A stretch of DNA of 64,000 bases, taken from Elmis aenea (lineage: Eukaryota; Arthropoda; Insecta; Coleoptera; Elmidae). The stretch spans positions 70,952,108 through 71,016,107 of the forward strand of contig OX393577.1 in NCBI GenBank assembly GCA_947652605.1. The letters run 5' to 3'. The notes below the pieces were generated by a model. That model did no database searches. It had not been told where the DNA came from and was given only the letters and a program-made list of their open reading frames with translations. Made by a program: the position numbers and the translations under genes. This document shows, one piece after another, positions 40,959 to 53,813 of this stretch (position 1 is the stretch's first letter; each line of letters starts with the position of its first letter).

Positions 40959-41963
40959 TAATGATGGTTTTAATGTATTTTCGTAATTGTGTGTATCCTA
41001 GTAAATTTCACAGAATTTTTTAATTGTATAACTTTATAATCAATAATTGTAAACTAACAATCCAATTTTGTTTAATAAAACAGCTAACAATTTTAGACAA
41101 GTTATAAATTAATTGGTACAGCAATGGTCACATGGTCAGCCCTAGTGTATGTTGAAGTTATTACAGATTATTATTATTAATTTTTTTAATATTATTTTAA
41201 TTATATTTATCATAATGATTGCTTGAAATTGTATTAAATTCAAAATATATTTAGCTGCAATTACTGAAGGGCAACTTAAGTTCTTCATCAGCTATCTACA
41301 TAAGTATTTTAAGTTTAGTATTTAATCACCTAGTCAATGTTAACTTGTATAAAATAAATTATTTGTGACATTGCTTCTCTGTAAAATTATAGTTTGTGAT
41401 GGTAAAATCAATTATAAAAACTAGTTTCGACGTCTTTTGAGTTTATATATAATCAAATTGATTAATATACATTACAGTTTTGTTGGGAAGTTGTTGAAAT
41501 GTAAGTTCACTTTTACTGTTAAGGAATTATTTACTTGGAGGCTTAATTACAACACTATATTGTATAAAGTAACCATTAGCTTTATGTCAAATATTTTTCA
41601 ATGAAATTGAATATCAATAACTTACCGTACTTCTAAGAAGGATCTTGTCTTAAAGAAAATCTACACTACTTTGTGGACTGTCGCCTATAGTCAGTAGATT
41701 TTTTCTTGTTTGATATAAGAAAATCATCTACAGATGAGAGTTTCAGAATGTAAAGCTTTTTTCAAGCAGCAATATTTCTTAGAAAAAGATAACTTTCGTG
41801 TCTTTACATTTTAAATTAATTTAAATCATTTATATTTAGACACCAGTAATTTAAATTGCTTATTGCCTTAAAATTAGAGCATATAACAAACTGTAAAATA
41901 AAACAAATACAAGAAATTTAAAAAAAAAACATAGGTATCGTTTTAGTTTTCAACGTATAAAAT
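40959..41963. other. Intergenic between lipase 2 and lipase 3
   Basis: About 1 kb of AT-rich sequence with a ttattattattaa stretch near 41170. Contains TATAAAAT at 41957-41964, which overlaps the first ATG of lipase 3. No exon or repeat family seen. Confidence 0.45.
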
Positions 41964-44225
41964 ATGGAATATGTGTCTAGGATAAAATGTGTGACTCTAA
42001 AATGGTTTATAATGGTTGTCATATGGACTCACATGATTTGTCAAGCAACTTGTTTGTTAAAATCAATAACTTTATTGGTAGGTAACCAAATATCTGTGAT
42101 TATCACTAACATAAATGTATTTTAATAAATCCCCGCATTCTTTTTTATTTAACTTAAACTTCATTTCATATCCTTTTCGTCAAAATTACTTGTATAGTCT
42201 AAAAATTAAGACAAGCATTTTCGCTAACAAATATCATTGATTTGTTTAATATTTTTGATTGTAACTGTTCCAAAATATCATTCAGGAAAACGAAGTCAAT
42301 GGATACGGCTATCCTTTCATGGTTTTTCACGATGTTTTAACTGATGATGGATATCTTTTAGACGTATACAGAATACCCCATGGTAAAAATGACTCAAACT
42401 TAACTGGAAGACCCGCAATTTTGTTAATGCATGGATTAGTTGGGTCTGCTGATAATTGGTTAGTGGGAGGTCCTGATACTGGGCTTGCTTATCTTCTTGC
42501 TGATAAAGGATTCGATGTTTGGCTGGGAAATGCAAGAGGTTCCCCACGTTCAAGAAAACATTCGATTTATAATCCTAACAAAGATCAAGAGTTTTGGACA
42601 TTTAGGTAAGAGATGAAAAAATTATAACCTTAACTTCTGAAAGAACGAAAAGCCCAGAAGTACAATAAGGACAAACTAATTTTAAAGGTTTAATTCGATA
42701 ATAACAGCACATCCTATTCAATATTTGTGCCTTTGATAGTAAAGATTTCGTTACAACTCTTTGTTTAACTATTTCTTATATGTTTTAGTTGGCACGAAAT
42801 TGGAATTTACGATTTACCATCTATATTCGAGCTCATAAAAAAGACAACTAACAACCACAAAATTTTTTACATTGGTTTTTCTCAAGGCACAACAGTTTTT
42901 TACGTAATGGCATCTCAAAAACCAGAATACAACCAAAATGTGAAGCTAATGATATCGTTAGCTCCTGTTGCATATTCTGGTCATAATGTGAGCCCTTTTG
43001 TTAGACTGTTGCTTTTTCTCGAGCCATTACTTTTGGTACGTCTTTAATTACATTTTGGCGTTTGTTTATGATTATAACTTTGATTTATTTAAGGAAATTT
43101 CAAAAGAAGCAAACATTAGTGAATTTCCAACACAAGATATTGGACGTATTTTGTCTGCAACTGGAATGATTTTGTGTAGACAACCAGGATTAATTCAGGA
43201 CATATGTGCGTCCTTTTTGTATTATCCTGGAGGAAGTGACTCGACTCAGTGTAACCGAGTACGTTTCGATTTTTCCTAAACAAAAGATGCGTAAATTATG
43301 CATGTTGCAAGTTTACTAGCTGCTGATATATTTTTAATACTCAGTTTTTATATTTTAACAATACTTGCTGATAAATAATACTAAATATTGCACTTTGATA
43401 AATTCGTTTAATTTTTTGTAGAAACTCCTTGTTGATATTTTTTCGATTGGTGCAGCTAGTTCCTCAACAGGACAGTTCCGTCATTTTGGACAAAACATTA
43501 AAACTGGTAAGCCAATTATTTTTAACCGCTAAATAGCGGTCAAATATTTCAAACAACGTTTCAAAAAACTTTTTAATTCAGGGTAAATAATTGATATTGA
43601 TAATTTATATAATGTGTTATGAAGTTTTAAATCAGTTGCTTTAGCTTAAAAAATCGATTTTACTTTTTAAAAAAAAGTGCGAAGACCATACCTAATCCTT
43701 TTAATTTTTCCATTTTTTATATGAATTATTAGCCGTTATTTTAATCACCTGAAGGTATATAATTGTTATTTGGTGTGTAAATAACTTTTGCGTGGTTTTA
43801 GCTCAGTTGCTTCAGGTTTAACACCGTTCGAATTTTTCACTATTGACTAATCTAAGCATTTTGAACTTGCAGGGAAATTTGAGCACTTTGATTTTGGCCC
43901 AGTTAAAAATTTAAAAACTTATGGTACAACTAATCCACCGACTTATAATTTGTCAAAGATTACATCACCGGTTGCTGTTTACTATAGTCATGGAGATTGG
44001 CTTGCAAACCCTACGGTAAATACGTTGTTATTTAAATTGTAACAAATAAAGTTGAAAAAACTATTTTAGGATGCGAAAAGGACGTATGAAGAATTAGGAA
44101 ACCCTGTTCATAGTTACAAAGTGCCATACGACGGTTTTAATCATTTTGATTTTCATTACAGCAAAGATATAGTGCGACTCCTTTTTATGGACGTATTTAC
44201 TTTATTAGATAAATATAATATATAA
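41964..44225 (+). CDS. Acid lipase (lysosomal/gastric lipase family), paralogue 3
   Basis: Third tandem lipase. Exons: 41964-42077, 42286-42605, 42789-43035, 43094-43258, 43422-43506, 43873-44015, 44070-44225; 409 residues from the first ATG. GYGYPF begins the lipase N-terminal segment. HGLVGSADNW is the oxyanion region, GFSQG carries Ser176, YSHGDW carries Asp352 and FNHFDF carries His383. Start choice is uncertain: TATAAAAT sits directly on the first ATG, and Met17 at 42012 opens a better signal peptide (MVVIWTHMICQ), so translation may begin there. Exons 2-6 match paralogue 1 exactly in length. Nothing is truncated or frameshifted. Confidence 0.92.
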
Positions 44226-45605
44226 TTTATTAATTTAGCTTACTCTGTTACCGTTTATATTTTTTAGCAATTCACTTATTATTATTATGTATGTAGCTGT
44301 TGTCCATTTTGTTAAATATAATTGAGAGAAAATATTGACAATTTAAGTTGTTAGTTTATCAGATATTTTACAATAATAAGTGCAATTATATGGGTATTTA
44401 ATAATTTTTTATTGGGCGACAGTTTAATCAGATAGCCAAGTTGATAGGTGTCTGTTACGTGATTGTATTCATTTTACTAAATATCATTACATCTGAAAAT
44501 AACTTCAATCATCCAATCATCAAAACCAACGAACAAGAATGATTGACGTCAGTATTTGTTAGCTGTTTTGTGTACACAACACACCATAGAACTATTTACA
44601 AACACATTTAGTTTGGATATAACTATATAACGGAATGATAACAGATAAGCGACTGCGTCGCGGATTTTAGAAATAAAATAGATAATTCAAATATAAAGAT
44701 ATATTAACAATAATCAAAGCTGAACTGCTCAGTTTGGAATACAAAATACAACTTAACTCTAACAACCCTGCCTCCGCAGGTATCGATACTAATCGTGTTA
44801 AGATAAACATTTCACCAAAGTTCATATTTTTAAAAAATAAAAATAAAGTCTACGCAATTTCCGTTGTTCATGATTTTTTTAAATCCTAATTTATACCATC
44901 TGAGGCTAGGTAATTGTTATGTAGTGTGTAAATAATCAGTATATGAAATTTTGAGGCATTTGCTTTGGTTTTTGAATATTTTTAAATTTTTACTTGAAGA
45001 GTGCAAAGACCACAGTTGTTTATGAATACTTAATACCTCATTTTTTGATTTCTGGACCTACATATTGTCGATATGATATTCAAGCCATTTAATACTTCTT
45101 CGGATAAGTTTTAATTTTTTTCATTCGTTTGCAGTTATTTGTACTTATAATAATCAAAGTACTGTTGGTTGTATATTAATAGGATATGTTTGTAATAGTA
45201 ACTCCACAGTTGAATCTTCTTCAATCCAATGTTGTTTGCATTTACTAATTAAGTATCATTTGAAATGTATATTCGCAGATTAAAGTATAACTTAAAAACA
45301 TATTCGCATTATTATTGATCACTTAACACAAATTATTATCAGTTAAACATTACTTGTTAAGAGCTTACGTATAAAAATAATCTTCGAATATTGATGCAAA
45401 GTCCAAACAAATTTAAGTCATTTAATGAGACTCGAATTTTGCATGATCACAGGTCACCCAATTTTTTTATTAATAATCGGTCTACGCATAAATATCTTGC
45501 ATCAGAAATCTATTTCATTATTGAACTACGCAATAGGATATCATTGCTAATTTATGTCAGAGAATAATACTAAATTATACGTAAGCAGAAAGACTGCCTA
45601 AGAAT
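44226..45605. other. Intergenic downstream of lipase 3
   Basis: AT-rich, no exon or repeat that I can support. Confidence 0.5.
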
Positions 45606-46335
45606 AATTGAAGGGTTTGCTGCATAAAGGGATTAGCTCCAATTTTATAAATGTGTGGAAAAATTAAAAAAAACGTTTTAACAGTCCAAATGTCAAGTTA
45701 CAAGAAAATGTTTTTTTAAAACTTATTGTACATAAGTTTTTCTATGAATAAGCCCTATTAGCATGAAAAAATATCTCTTCTGGAATAATGGGCCATGTTT
45801 TGAATGTTGGAGCTACCTCCTTCTTGCCCCAAAGTATGTGATCAACCACTTTGTAAGGTAGGGGTCGCAAACTCAAATGGTACAACGGGCCAGTAAATTA
45901 GATGTGTGAGTAATGCGGGCCGTTTTGAATAAGTGGGACCTTTTTTTCTTTTGTTTTAGCTCACAGCCTCTCTCTTTTCAATTTAAAAAAAAAAGTATAA
46001 AAAAACGACGTCCAAGTACAAAAAGCACAAAACTTCTGTCAAAATAACGTACTACCACACGTGTAACAACAAAATCTGTAAACTATAACCTTTATGTCAA
46101 CAAACCACCTCAGCCATTTGTCGCAATAAGGAGGCAGCTCCAGGAGCTGCATCTTTCTTGCCCCAAACGAGCAAGATAGTCAAATCCAAATGTGAAATAA
46201 CTCAGAAATTAACGCTAGGAGCTACCTCGTTCTTGCACCAATCGAAAGAGTTTTTTTTTTTGCACAAGATAGGATGTCTAACTCAAAACGCACAAAATTT
46301 GGAGCTAACCCCTTTTTGCAGCAAACCCTTCAATT
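45606..46335. mobile_element. Inverted-repeat (foldback-type) element with internal repeats, about 730 bp
   Basis: The left end reads GAAGGGTTTGCTGCATAAAG then ggattagctccaa. The right end is its inverse with three mismatches. Both are bordered by AATT, either a target duplication or part of the repeat. Inside are further copies of a motif close to GGAGCTACCTCCTTCTTGCC near 45809, 46143 and 46218, related to the ends themselves. No transposase. The open frame at 46158-46343 is made of these repeats. The layout resembles a non-autonomous foldback element; the family is not identified. Confidence 0.75.
45858..45945. mobile_element. Possible nested hAT-like end
   Basis: Within the foldback element, GGGGTCGCAAACTCAAATGG followed by tacaacgggccag and later gcgggccgtttt resembles the subterminal sequence of hAT elements (type: AGGGGTCGGCAAACT... 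GCGGGCC). Only one end is seen. Confidence 0.35.
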
Positions 46336-49300
46336 CTCATTAACACAATAAAATAAAAATTGTATAAAAGTTTATGTTAAGAGAACTCGTCACAAGATGA
46401 TTGTTATGATAAAAAAGAAATTTGTAAATCAGCTTTAAGAAACTGCAGTTTTTATGTTTTTGATTACATATCGAAATTATTTTTACAACATAAGTTTTAT
46501 TTCTTTCCCCTGTACAAAATACCTTTTCTCTGGCTGATTCGTCCAAACCAAATTAATTTTAGAACTCACGGTCGCCAGTGCAAAAATAACATCAGTGTTG
46601 CATCAATGACGTGTAAATCTGCATCGGGTTTTTTTGTGGACATCTCACGAACACTTCAAATGATTTTAACACTTCGAAATAGTAAACATATTTTCTAGCA
46701 AAATTCCTTTTAGAACTTTGGCAATTCGAGATTATAAAAGGCCTGAAAACAAATTAATTCGTTGATATGTTCACACGTCATGTAGCGTCAATAAATTTTT
46801 AATTAAATCATTGTCCAAAACATATAAACATAACAAGATTCATAAATTTTTATTTCGCATTGTTTGTTAATTTATAACAATTGATTGAGTTTCATATATT
46901 GTTGATGTAGTTCTTCGTGCGTTATTTAATTGTTTAGGATTATATTACAAAAGTAAATTATCTACTTGGAAAAGTAAACAGAAAACATGTTTACTATATA
47001 AAACCCTAAAATGTTATGTATCATGTTTTTATTTTGCATGTATCTATTGCAGGAATTTTTCTGAAAATAATTATTGTAAACAGTTTCTAGCCACGGCCAA
47101 TGTATTGATAGAAAAAACATGACAAAAGATAAATCTTTCAAATAAAAGTGACTGTGATGAACCTCGTGAGGACAAGATGACTTTTTATTACAAACACTCA
47201 ATCAACGCTGTGAAGGTTAAACATATTGATACAATTTATTCAAGAAAACAATTACAAGAAATAGATTTAACGAATTTCTCTAGACTCGTGTCAGATATCT
47301 TATTAGTTGTATGTACATATAAATAATAATATCTATTAAAAATGTCAGCAACCATAAAATTCAACAGTAAGAGCAAACTATTAAACATTGGTATGGTACC
47401 AAATGAAGGATCAATTTTGCAATTATTGTACAGTGCTTTCTTAAATATTTTGCTATTTAAAAATACTGTATTTTTGGAAGGCTAAATTTTAACACAACGC
47501 TTTTTCTATATTCTCAAAAACAATTTTTAATTAAATAATTATTGTTCACGATAAATATCCTAGAAACTTTTAGCCGAAGCAAATTAATCTCCAGTTGCAT
47601 TATTTCAGTTTTTGGGTCAAGCTAAGATTATATTTGGAAAATTTAGTGACTGCATTTTGCTATCACATAAAAATAGGTTGCAAAATTCCATGATATTGCT
47701 TGTTCCATCAAAACCATGACATTATTTCTGTTAACAGTTTGAGTCTGTTGAAATACTGTTTCATAAATAATTGTCTTGGTCTTTGATAAACTATATACAA
47801 GGAAAAATATTAAACAATTACAATTATTCTACTTAAAAATAAATTAAAATTTATTAAGTCGCACCAATGTTATCACCATATTTGCATATTTCCTGTATTT
47901 GTACTTAAAATTTAATAACTTTCTTTAGTTTTGCTGTATTAAAAAATCATAGTGTACCTAAGTGTAGAAAACATTGCAATTTAATAATGTTATTTATTCT
48001 AATCAAATATTTGCTACAAATATTACAAAATTATTTCTTATCTTTTTTCAGATTTAATAAACTGCAATTACCTATCTGATAAATCAAAAGTGATAATATT
48101 TTATAAAACAAATTCTATGGTTGTGCTTATTCCATCCTTTTTCATTTTTGTTATGTAATACTATATTAGCTACACGTGTGTTATATACGCAGTTTTGTAC
48201 TAAATTAACTATAATTTATAACAATAACATTAATAAAAACGGAATACTTAAATTTGCTTCGAGGATGCAGCAAATAACACGTTAAAAAATTAAATCTCAC
48301 ACACTCCTAGTCTTTTTTAGAAACAATCTTATGCAACTGTTTTAAAAAATTGATTACCTTTGAATAATTTCGGTTTTATGATGTTCTCTGATTTATTGCT
48401 AAATAATTGCATGTTGCAGCGTAATTATTTTGCTATTAAATCGTTTAGTTGTTGGAAATCAACAAGCTAACGTAAAAGCGTAGATGGATAATTATAATTT
48501 CCATTACGCATCTGCAGATAGAGAATTTGAAAATAAATTTAAAAGTTTTTGTTTCGATAATAATTTAAGTACACTTGTTTTAAAATTGGATAAATGACAA
48601 TGTTTTCTATGATAGACGGCGCATAAAAATTAAATTGGAGTTGTACAATCGCAAATAAATTGGTTAACAAAATTATAAAATCACGTTAACTCTGGAGTAT
48701 GTATATATCATATTATGTGCATGCAATGTAATGGAAAATTCCCAAAACTTTGGAGTCCTCACTGTTTGCATAGTAATTCGCGGTGACATACATTTGAACT
48801 CGTTTAGAAAAGACGTCAATGTCCGTGGCATTACCTCAACAAAAATACGAATCATATCAATAAAAAAATTGCGTTGTTTAAACCAATCTACAAAACTGAT
48901 TGAATAATTTTTGCTATAGAAATTGCAGAGGTTTCTCTCTAGAAGACTTTTCCAATTGTTTTGCAGGGTTCAGTATAGACACTAATTATTTCAATAGCAG
49001 ATGCTCTTGTATGTGATAATCAAATGTTGCTTTTCTTCCAACACATCATTGTCGTACAAAATGATGTAAAACAAGATTATCAATATTTACAACGTAGAAG
49101 ATCAGCTACCACCATTTCATGTTAATGTTTACTAGACCATTAAGGGTCATTTTGAATCTAAAGTATTAAAAATAGACTTCTTGCAAACAAATTTTAAATA
49201 AAATGTACTGTCTGGTGTCAACAATTTTCTACTTCTTACACTTTGGCACATTACTTTTATTTCGATTTGTTCTCATGTTTTCGAAACTTTGTACTGTATT

Positions 49301-50759
49301 TTTTTTTATGAATAATTTCAGACATTACACGTCCACTTATCAGCAGAGGTTATATAGTTTTATTTTGAGTGTCTAGTGTCCACTTTGCTACATTTTATAA
49401 ATCAATTAATTGGCGAAGGTGGCCATTGCCTTTTAACATATCGGAAAAATGTTAGCAAAATATCTTAGTATATAACAAACCTATTAATAAGTTATGGAAC
49501 TCGTACGCCTTTCTCGAACGATTATCTAAATATTCGTTTTGCATAAACAAATCGAAAACATATTAATAAACTTATTTTTTTAAATGATAAAAACAACCGC
49601 AAATCCAAGTCACAACACCAATTGCAATCTTCAATCATGTACAATCAATTTATCGTAACTAGCACACTTTTATTGACATAAAAGTATTATTATAAATAAA
49701 CCCAATCTCTGTTGTCTTTGTGATAACTTGGCAGACATTCAGTTTTTGCTACAAATGTAATTATGAACTACAATACTATCAACACCTCATTCAAGAGAAA
49801 ATAAGGTTACGCCAACACAAAGAATAATTGAAAAAAATGTATGACCATACAAAAAAAAACGATTTGATTTAAAATGAGCATAAAAATATAACACTTTCCA
49901 CTAAATTATGTACTTAAATTTACTTTCCAAGGTACTGAAATAATATACTAATATGCAAATAAGTGTTTTACAAGGTAAAAGTATTGGAAAGGAGTTTAAA
50001 TATAATATAATAATACGCTAAACCCGCTTTTTAAGTAGATTTTGAAAGAAATCAAGGCAAATAAATGTCTTATTTACAGTACAAATTAATAGTTTTTTAA
50101 ATATGGAGCCAATGGCAGAAGTTTCAAATTTTTCCCAAAATAAATTACAAGACTGTACACTTGAATATTTTTTAATATGTTTAAAACGCTGTAAAAATAA
50201 TGTCTATCTATTTTTTGGACAATCTCAAAATTATGCACTCCTTAGAATGTGTGTATTATTTTTAGAAAGTGTAGGGTCAATTGCAAAACTATTGAACTTT
50301 TACAATGATAACAAAAAAATCAGGGGTATCCACTATGAATTGTTCAGTAAGCTTAACGGACTGTAAAAAAAAATGTTGATCGATTTTTGTACATTCTGAA
50401 GGTGGAAATATGTATTCGTTAGAGACTAAAGGTAGATAAATAGAAACTGTGTAGCAAATTTCTGAACTTAATATTTTTTACAAAAATTAATGCAAGGTTA
50501 TGCGATGTAACAAGTTGAAAAATTTTGTGGTTTTGTAAAAAAAATTACGAGATTATTTGATTCATTTGGAATCCTATATTTCCCCTCAGTTCTGGATGTT
50601 TTTTTTTTTTAAGACCCTATTCTCTTGAGGTAAATGCCAACTGCTACTATCAACTTCATCTTTGCGTGCTAGTCACGATCTTCAAGAAAAGTTTAACCAA
50701 CGCTCTACAAAGAATTTCCTTATCAAATTTCTTACACTAAATAAACCGTATTTCAAGAT
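46336..50759. other. Intergenic, upstream of the duplicated-domain gene
   Basis: 4.4 kb of AT-rich sequence. Frames at 46340-46546, 46962-47201 and 48673-48855 (minus) and 50103-50366 (plus, 87 codons) show no domain, no splice partner and no composition shift; I do not support them as genes. Confidence 0.5.
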
Positions 50760-51038
50760 AAGTTCTTTTCGTTCCGGAATATTTACCAACAGTATCACTC
50801 GTTGACCGCGTGATTCGTACCCTGCAGGGGGTCTGCGCTATCGGTCGCACTCCCCTAGGTCAAACAATCTCCGGAACGAGACGGTGCATTTCTGTCTGTG
50901 CGTCACTTACACTTTGGTGCTTAGTGCAATTGGATGCTTGAAAAAGAGGGAACAGCGCTACACATTCAAGAGTTCAAAATAATCGAAGCATCGTTCAAAA
51001 TACTGGAAACTTCTTTAAACTGTATCACAAATTAAAGG
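50760..51038 (+). promoter_or_regulatory. Probable promoter and untranslated first exon of the duplicated-domain gene
   Basis: A GC-richer block in otherwise AT-rich DNA. It holds an inverted pair CGTTCCGGA (50770-50778) and TCCGGAACG (50870-50878), and two nuclear-receptor-type half sites, TTGACC (50802-50807) and AGGTCA (50857-50862), in inverted orientation. A strong splice donor, AAAGG|gtgagt, follows at 51038/51039. The coding exon of the downstream gene starts at 53809, five bases after a splice acceptor and before its ATG, so an upstream untranslated exon is required; this block is the best candidate. The start site is not resolved and no TATA box is seen. Confidence 0.5.
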
Positions 51039-53808
51039 GTGAGTTAATTATTATTATAATAATTGTTTTAATGCCTGTAAAGCTTTGTAGGCATGTGCTG
51101 TAGCTTTAAGTGTGCCATGGAACTTTCCAGAAGAGGGTGTTTCCTGGAAGTTCAGCATCTGCTTTTGCGATCTGATTCCTTCGTTTTGAGCTGCAAAACA
51201 TTGTTCTAGATCTATTTTGTCACATACTAAACCACAAATGTTTATTTTTGAAAACTGTTTTGTGATTGTTTTTAATATTTTATTACGTATTTTCTACAAG
51301 AGATTTCAAAATTAAAAGTGTGCTAAATTCGATTTCATTTTAATAATTTGAGATATTATTATTTATTTCTTTAAATATTTAAAAAGAAACCAACTATTAA
51401 ATTTTTAGACTTGCAGTTTAGATTCATTCATTTATAAAATCCTAATATAAACTGATATAATTTACCAATTTATTAATTAAATAAAAATTTTATGCATTTT
51501 GTATAAATATAATATTTAAATGCCTTTAATATCTTTCTAGAATTAAAATAATGGTTGTGAATATTAATTAACTCAAAATTCTCCAACATAATAGCTTAAA
51601 TATTTATACAATCTTAAAAACGTACATACGCTAATAAGGCCACAAAATAAATCACAAACTTAGTTTTATTAAATTTTATTCTTATAAGGTGAGTCTAGAA
51701 TGTTTGAAAGAGAAATAATCCGAATACTGTCGCCTGCTTTACAGTCTAGACTCTAGACTCTCTGGACTGAATTTTTATCTTATTTAATTAAGTCGTTGCT
51801 TTCAATTTCACTTTATCAAAACATTTTCTTCGTCATAAATATATAAAAATACATATAAAGATTGTGGATGGTAATATTTTTTGTGTTGCATTAATTTCTG
51901 TTCTGATTTGCTTAAAACACAATAATAAACCTACTAAAAACCTGTATCTATTTTTAGAGGAGCCAAAACAACTTTTTTGTGTAGTTTTGTGAATTACTTG
52001 TAGTAGTTTTATTTATAAATATCACAAGTCCAGATATGGAGAGGCTATTTGAATATTTAAAATAAACGGAAAATTTTAATTCTCCATTCAAGAATTTAAT
52101 TAAGGTAAACAACATCAGTTTAGCTGGTCGCCGAATTTTAAATGATTTGTTACAGTAACAGTACACTAAACGTTAAAATTTTAAAATTGTTCGAAGTCCA
52201 AGGCAATAGTTTCGCCTTTATGTCTACTTTAAAATTAACAGTGCTTAATAAAAATCTCAAAAATTGGCAACAATAAGTTAATTCATGCGAGTGTATTATT
52301 TGTTTAAAAAAAAAAACTCCAATTAACTGTGTTAACATCATTCCTTTGCGCTTAACATGATGGAATGCATTGTGAAAAAAAAATGCTTAGGAGATGCTGC
52401 CAAGATTTTCATCATAGATTTATGAATCTGGACAAGTCTCTAAAAATTTTAAATAACCATTCTTTTAATCTTCGTTGTTCAGTTACCCATTTTTTATTTA
52501 ATCGAAGCGTATAAAAACCAAAGACAAATACCTTAGCTTTAGATGATAAGTAAATATTTAAGTTTAATTTAAAAAATCACTCATATTTTTCTAATAAATC
52601 TACACCGGTATCGATGCTCTCCTCCCTTCTTTAGCCGATTATTATCTTATTTTGACGGAGAGACAGGAGTTTCGAAACTGGTATAGATTTTCTTTTAAAA
52701 GTTTTATTCTCAAAAAAAAAAAGATTATTGGCTTCTCAATTAAACAAGTATCCAATAAAACTGATGTAGGCATTAAATTTCAAAAGATGTATTGTATAAG
52801 TAATAAAACGCATCGCTTAAATAATGCAAATTTTGTATGGTATTACAAAACTTTTAGTGAAACTGAAACTTGAGTTTCGTTTTCCAAAATACTAATTTCA
52901 CATAGGTATTATTTTTTTCATCATCAAATATGATTTTTAATTTAGTCGGTACGAAGTTAATACCTGAAAATTGACAGTTAACGTTCTCTGTGGCACATAT
53001 GCTTATGTACTTGTACTTTATATGTGTTAAGACATTATAAATGCTTTTTTTGTCGGTTTATTTGGCTTCATTTAACGATACAGAAGCACAATAATTAAAA
53101 TTTGCGTGTTTTACTCACGAAATTCACAAGAAACTAATTCCACCATGATGTTACTGGTTACATTTTTTAGCTTTCTGCGACCTAGATTATTGCATACACC
53201 AAGGCTTTGACCATGAAGCAATAAATTGATTGTTTTCATTCTTTTAATTTTTCAGAATTTCGTGTCGAAAAATATCCTTTGGTTTTTTTTTATTACATTA
53301 TAGCTACAAATTCTTTGATTTTAAAACAGTTTCAGATATAAATATTTTAACTAGTTTTCTATGGATAACGTCCAGAGACGTAAAAATTCATAATCATCAA
53401 AATATCTTTAAACTTAACCATTTTTAACTACCATATTACTACCTAATTTAATAAATTCTAATATTCTCCTTTCATTAAATAGATTCCCAAAGAATGAAAC
53501 TAAACTACAAATAATACCATTTTTTAGGTAATATATTATTATAACATGACGAAATAAAATCTTGTAAATACGCCGATAAATATAACAATTCAATCAATTA
53601 TGTACGCCAAATGTAATTATTATTAACAATTAAATGATTGAAAAGTAATAAACAACTTTTATCCTTAAATTGCTGTTTATAAATAGTTTTGTTCTTATTG
53701 ATTTCACAAATATAAATTGCATCTTACGTATTACTTAAGTGAATATTATAGAAGTAATGTTAACACCAATTAATAGCTATATAATTAAGCTATCGTTTTA
53801 AATTACAG
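51039..53808 (+). other. Probable 5' UTR intron of the duplicated-domain gene
   Basis: 2.8 kb of AT-rich sequence ending in an acceptor (aaattacag at 53800-53808). It contains the second TCTAGAC array at 51743-51768. Frames at 51954-52166, 52150-52341 and 52652-52873 have no recognisable domain. Confidence 0.4.
51743..51768. repeat. Short TCTAGAC array (second locus)
   Basis: Shares the exact 19-mer AGTCTAGACTCTAGACTCT with 30513-30531, then diverges (ctggact). It is in the same orientation. Confidence 0.7.
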
Positions 53809-53813
53809 TAAAA

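Noticed and set aside
42317..42553. Minus-strand open frame of 78 codons
   Set aside because: Antisense to lipase 3 exon 2.
46158..46343. Plus-strand open frame of 61 codons
   Set aside because: Made of the internal repeats of the foldback element at 45606-46335.
50103..50366. Plus-strand open frame of 87 codons with a Cys-containing hydrophobic middle
   Set aside because: No recognisable domain, no promoter or splice partner, and composition like the flanks. A lone frame of this length is expected by chance over 64 kb.
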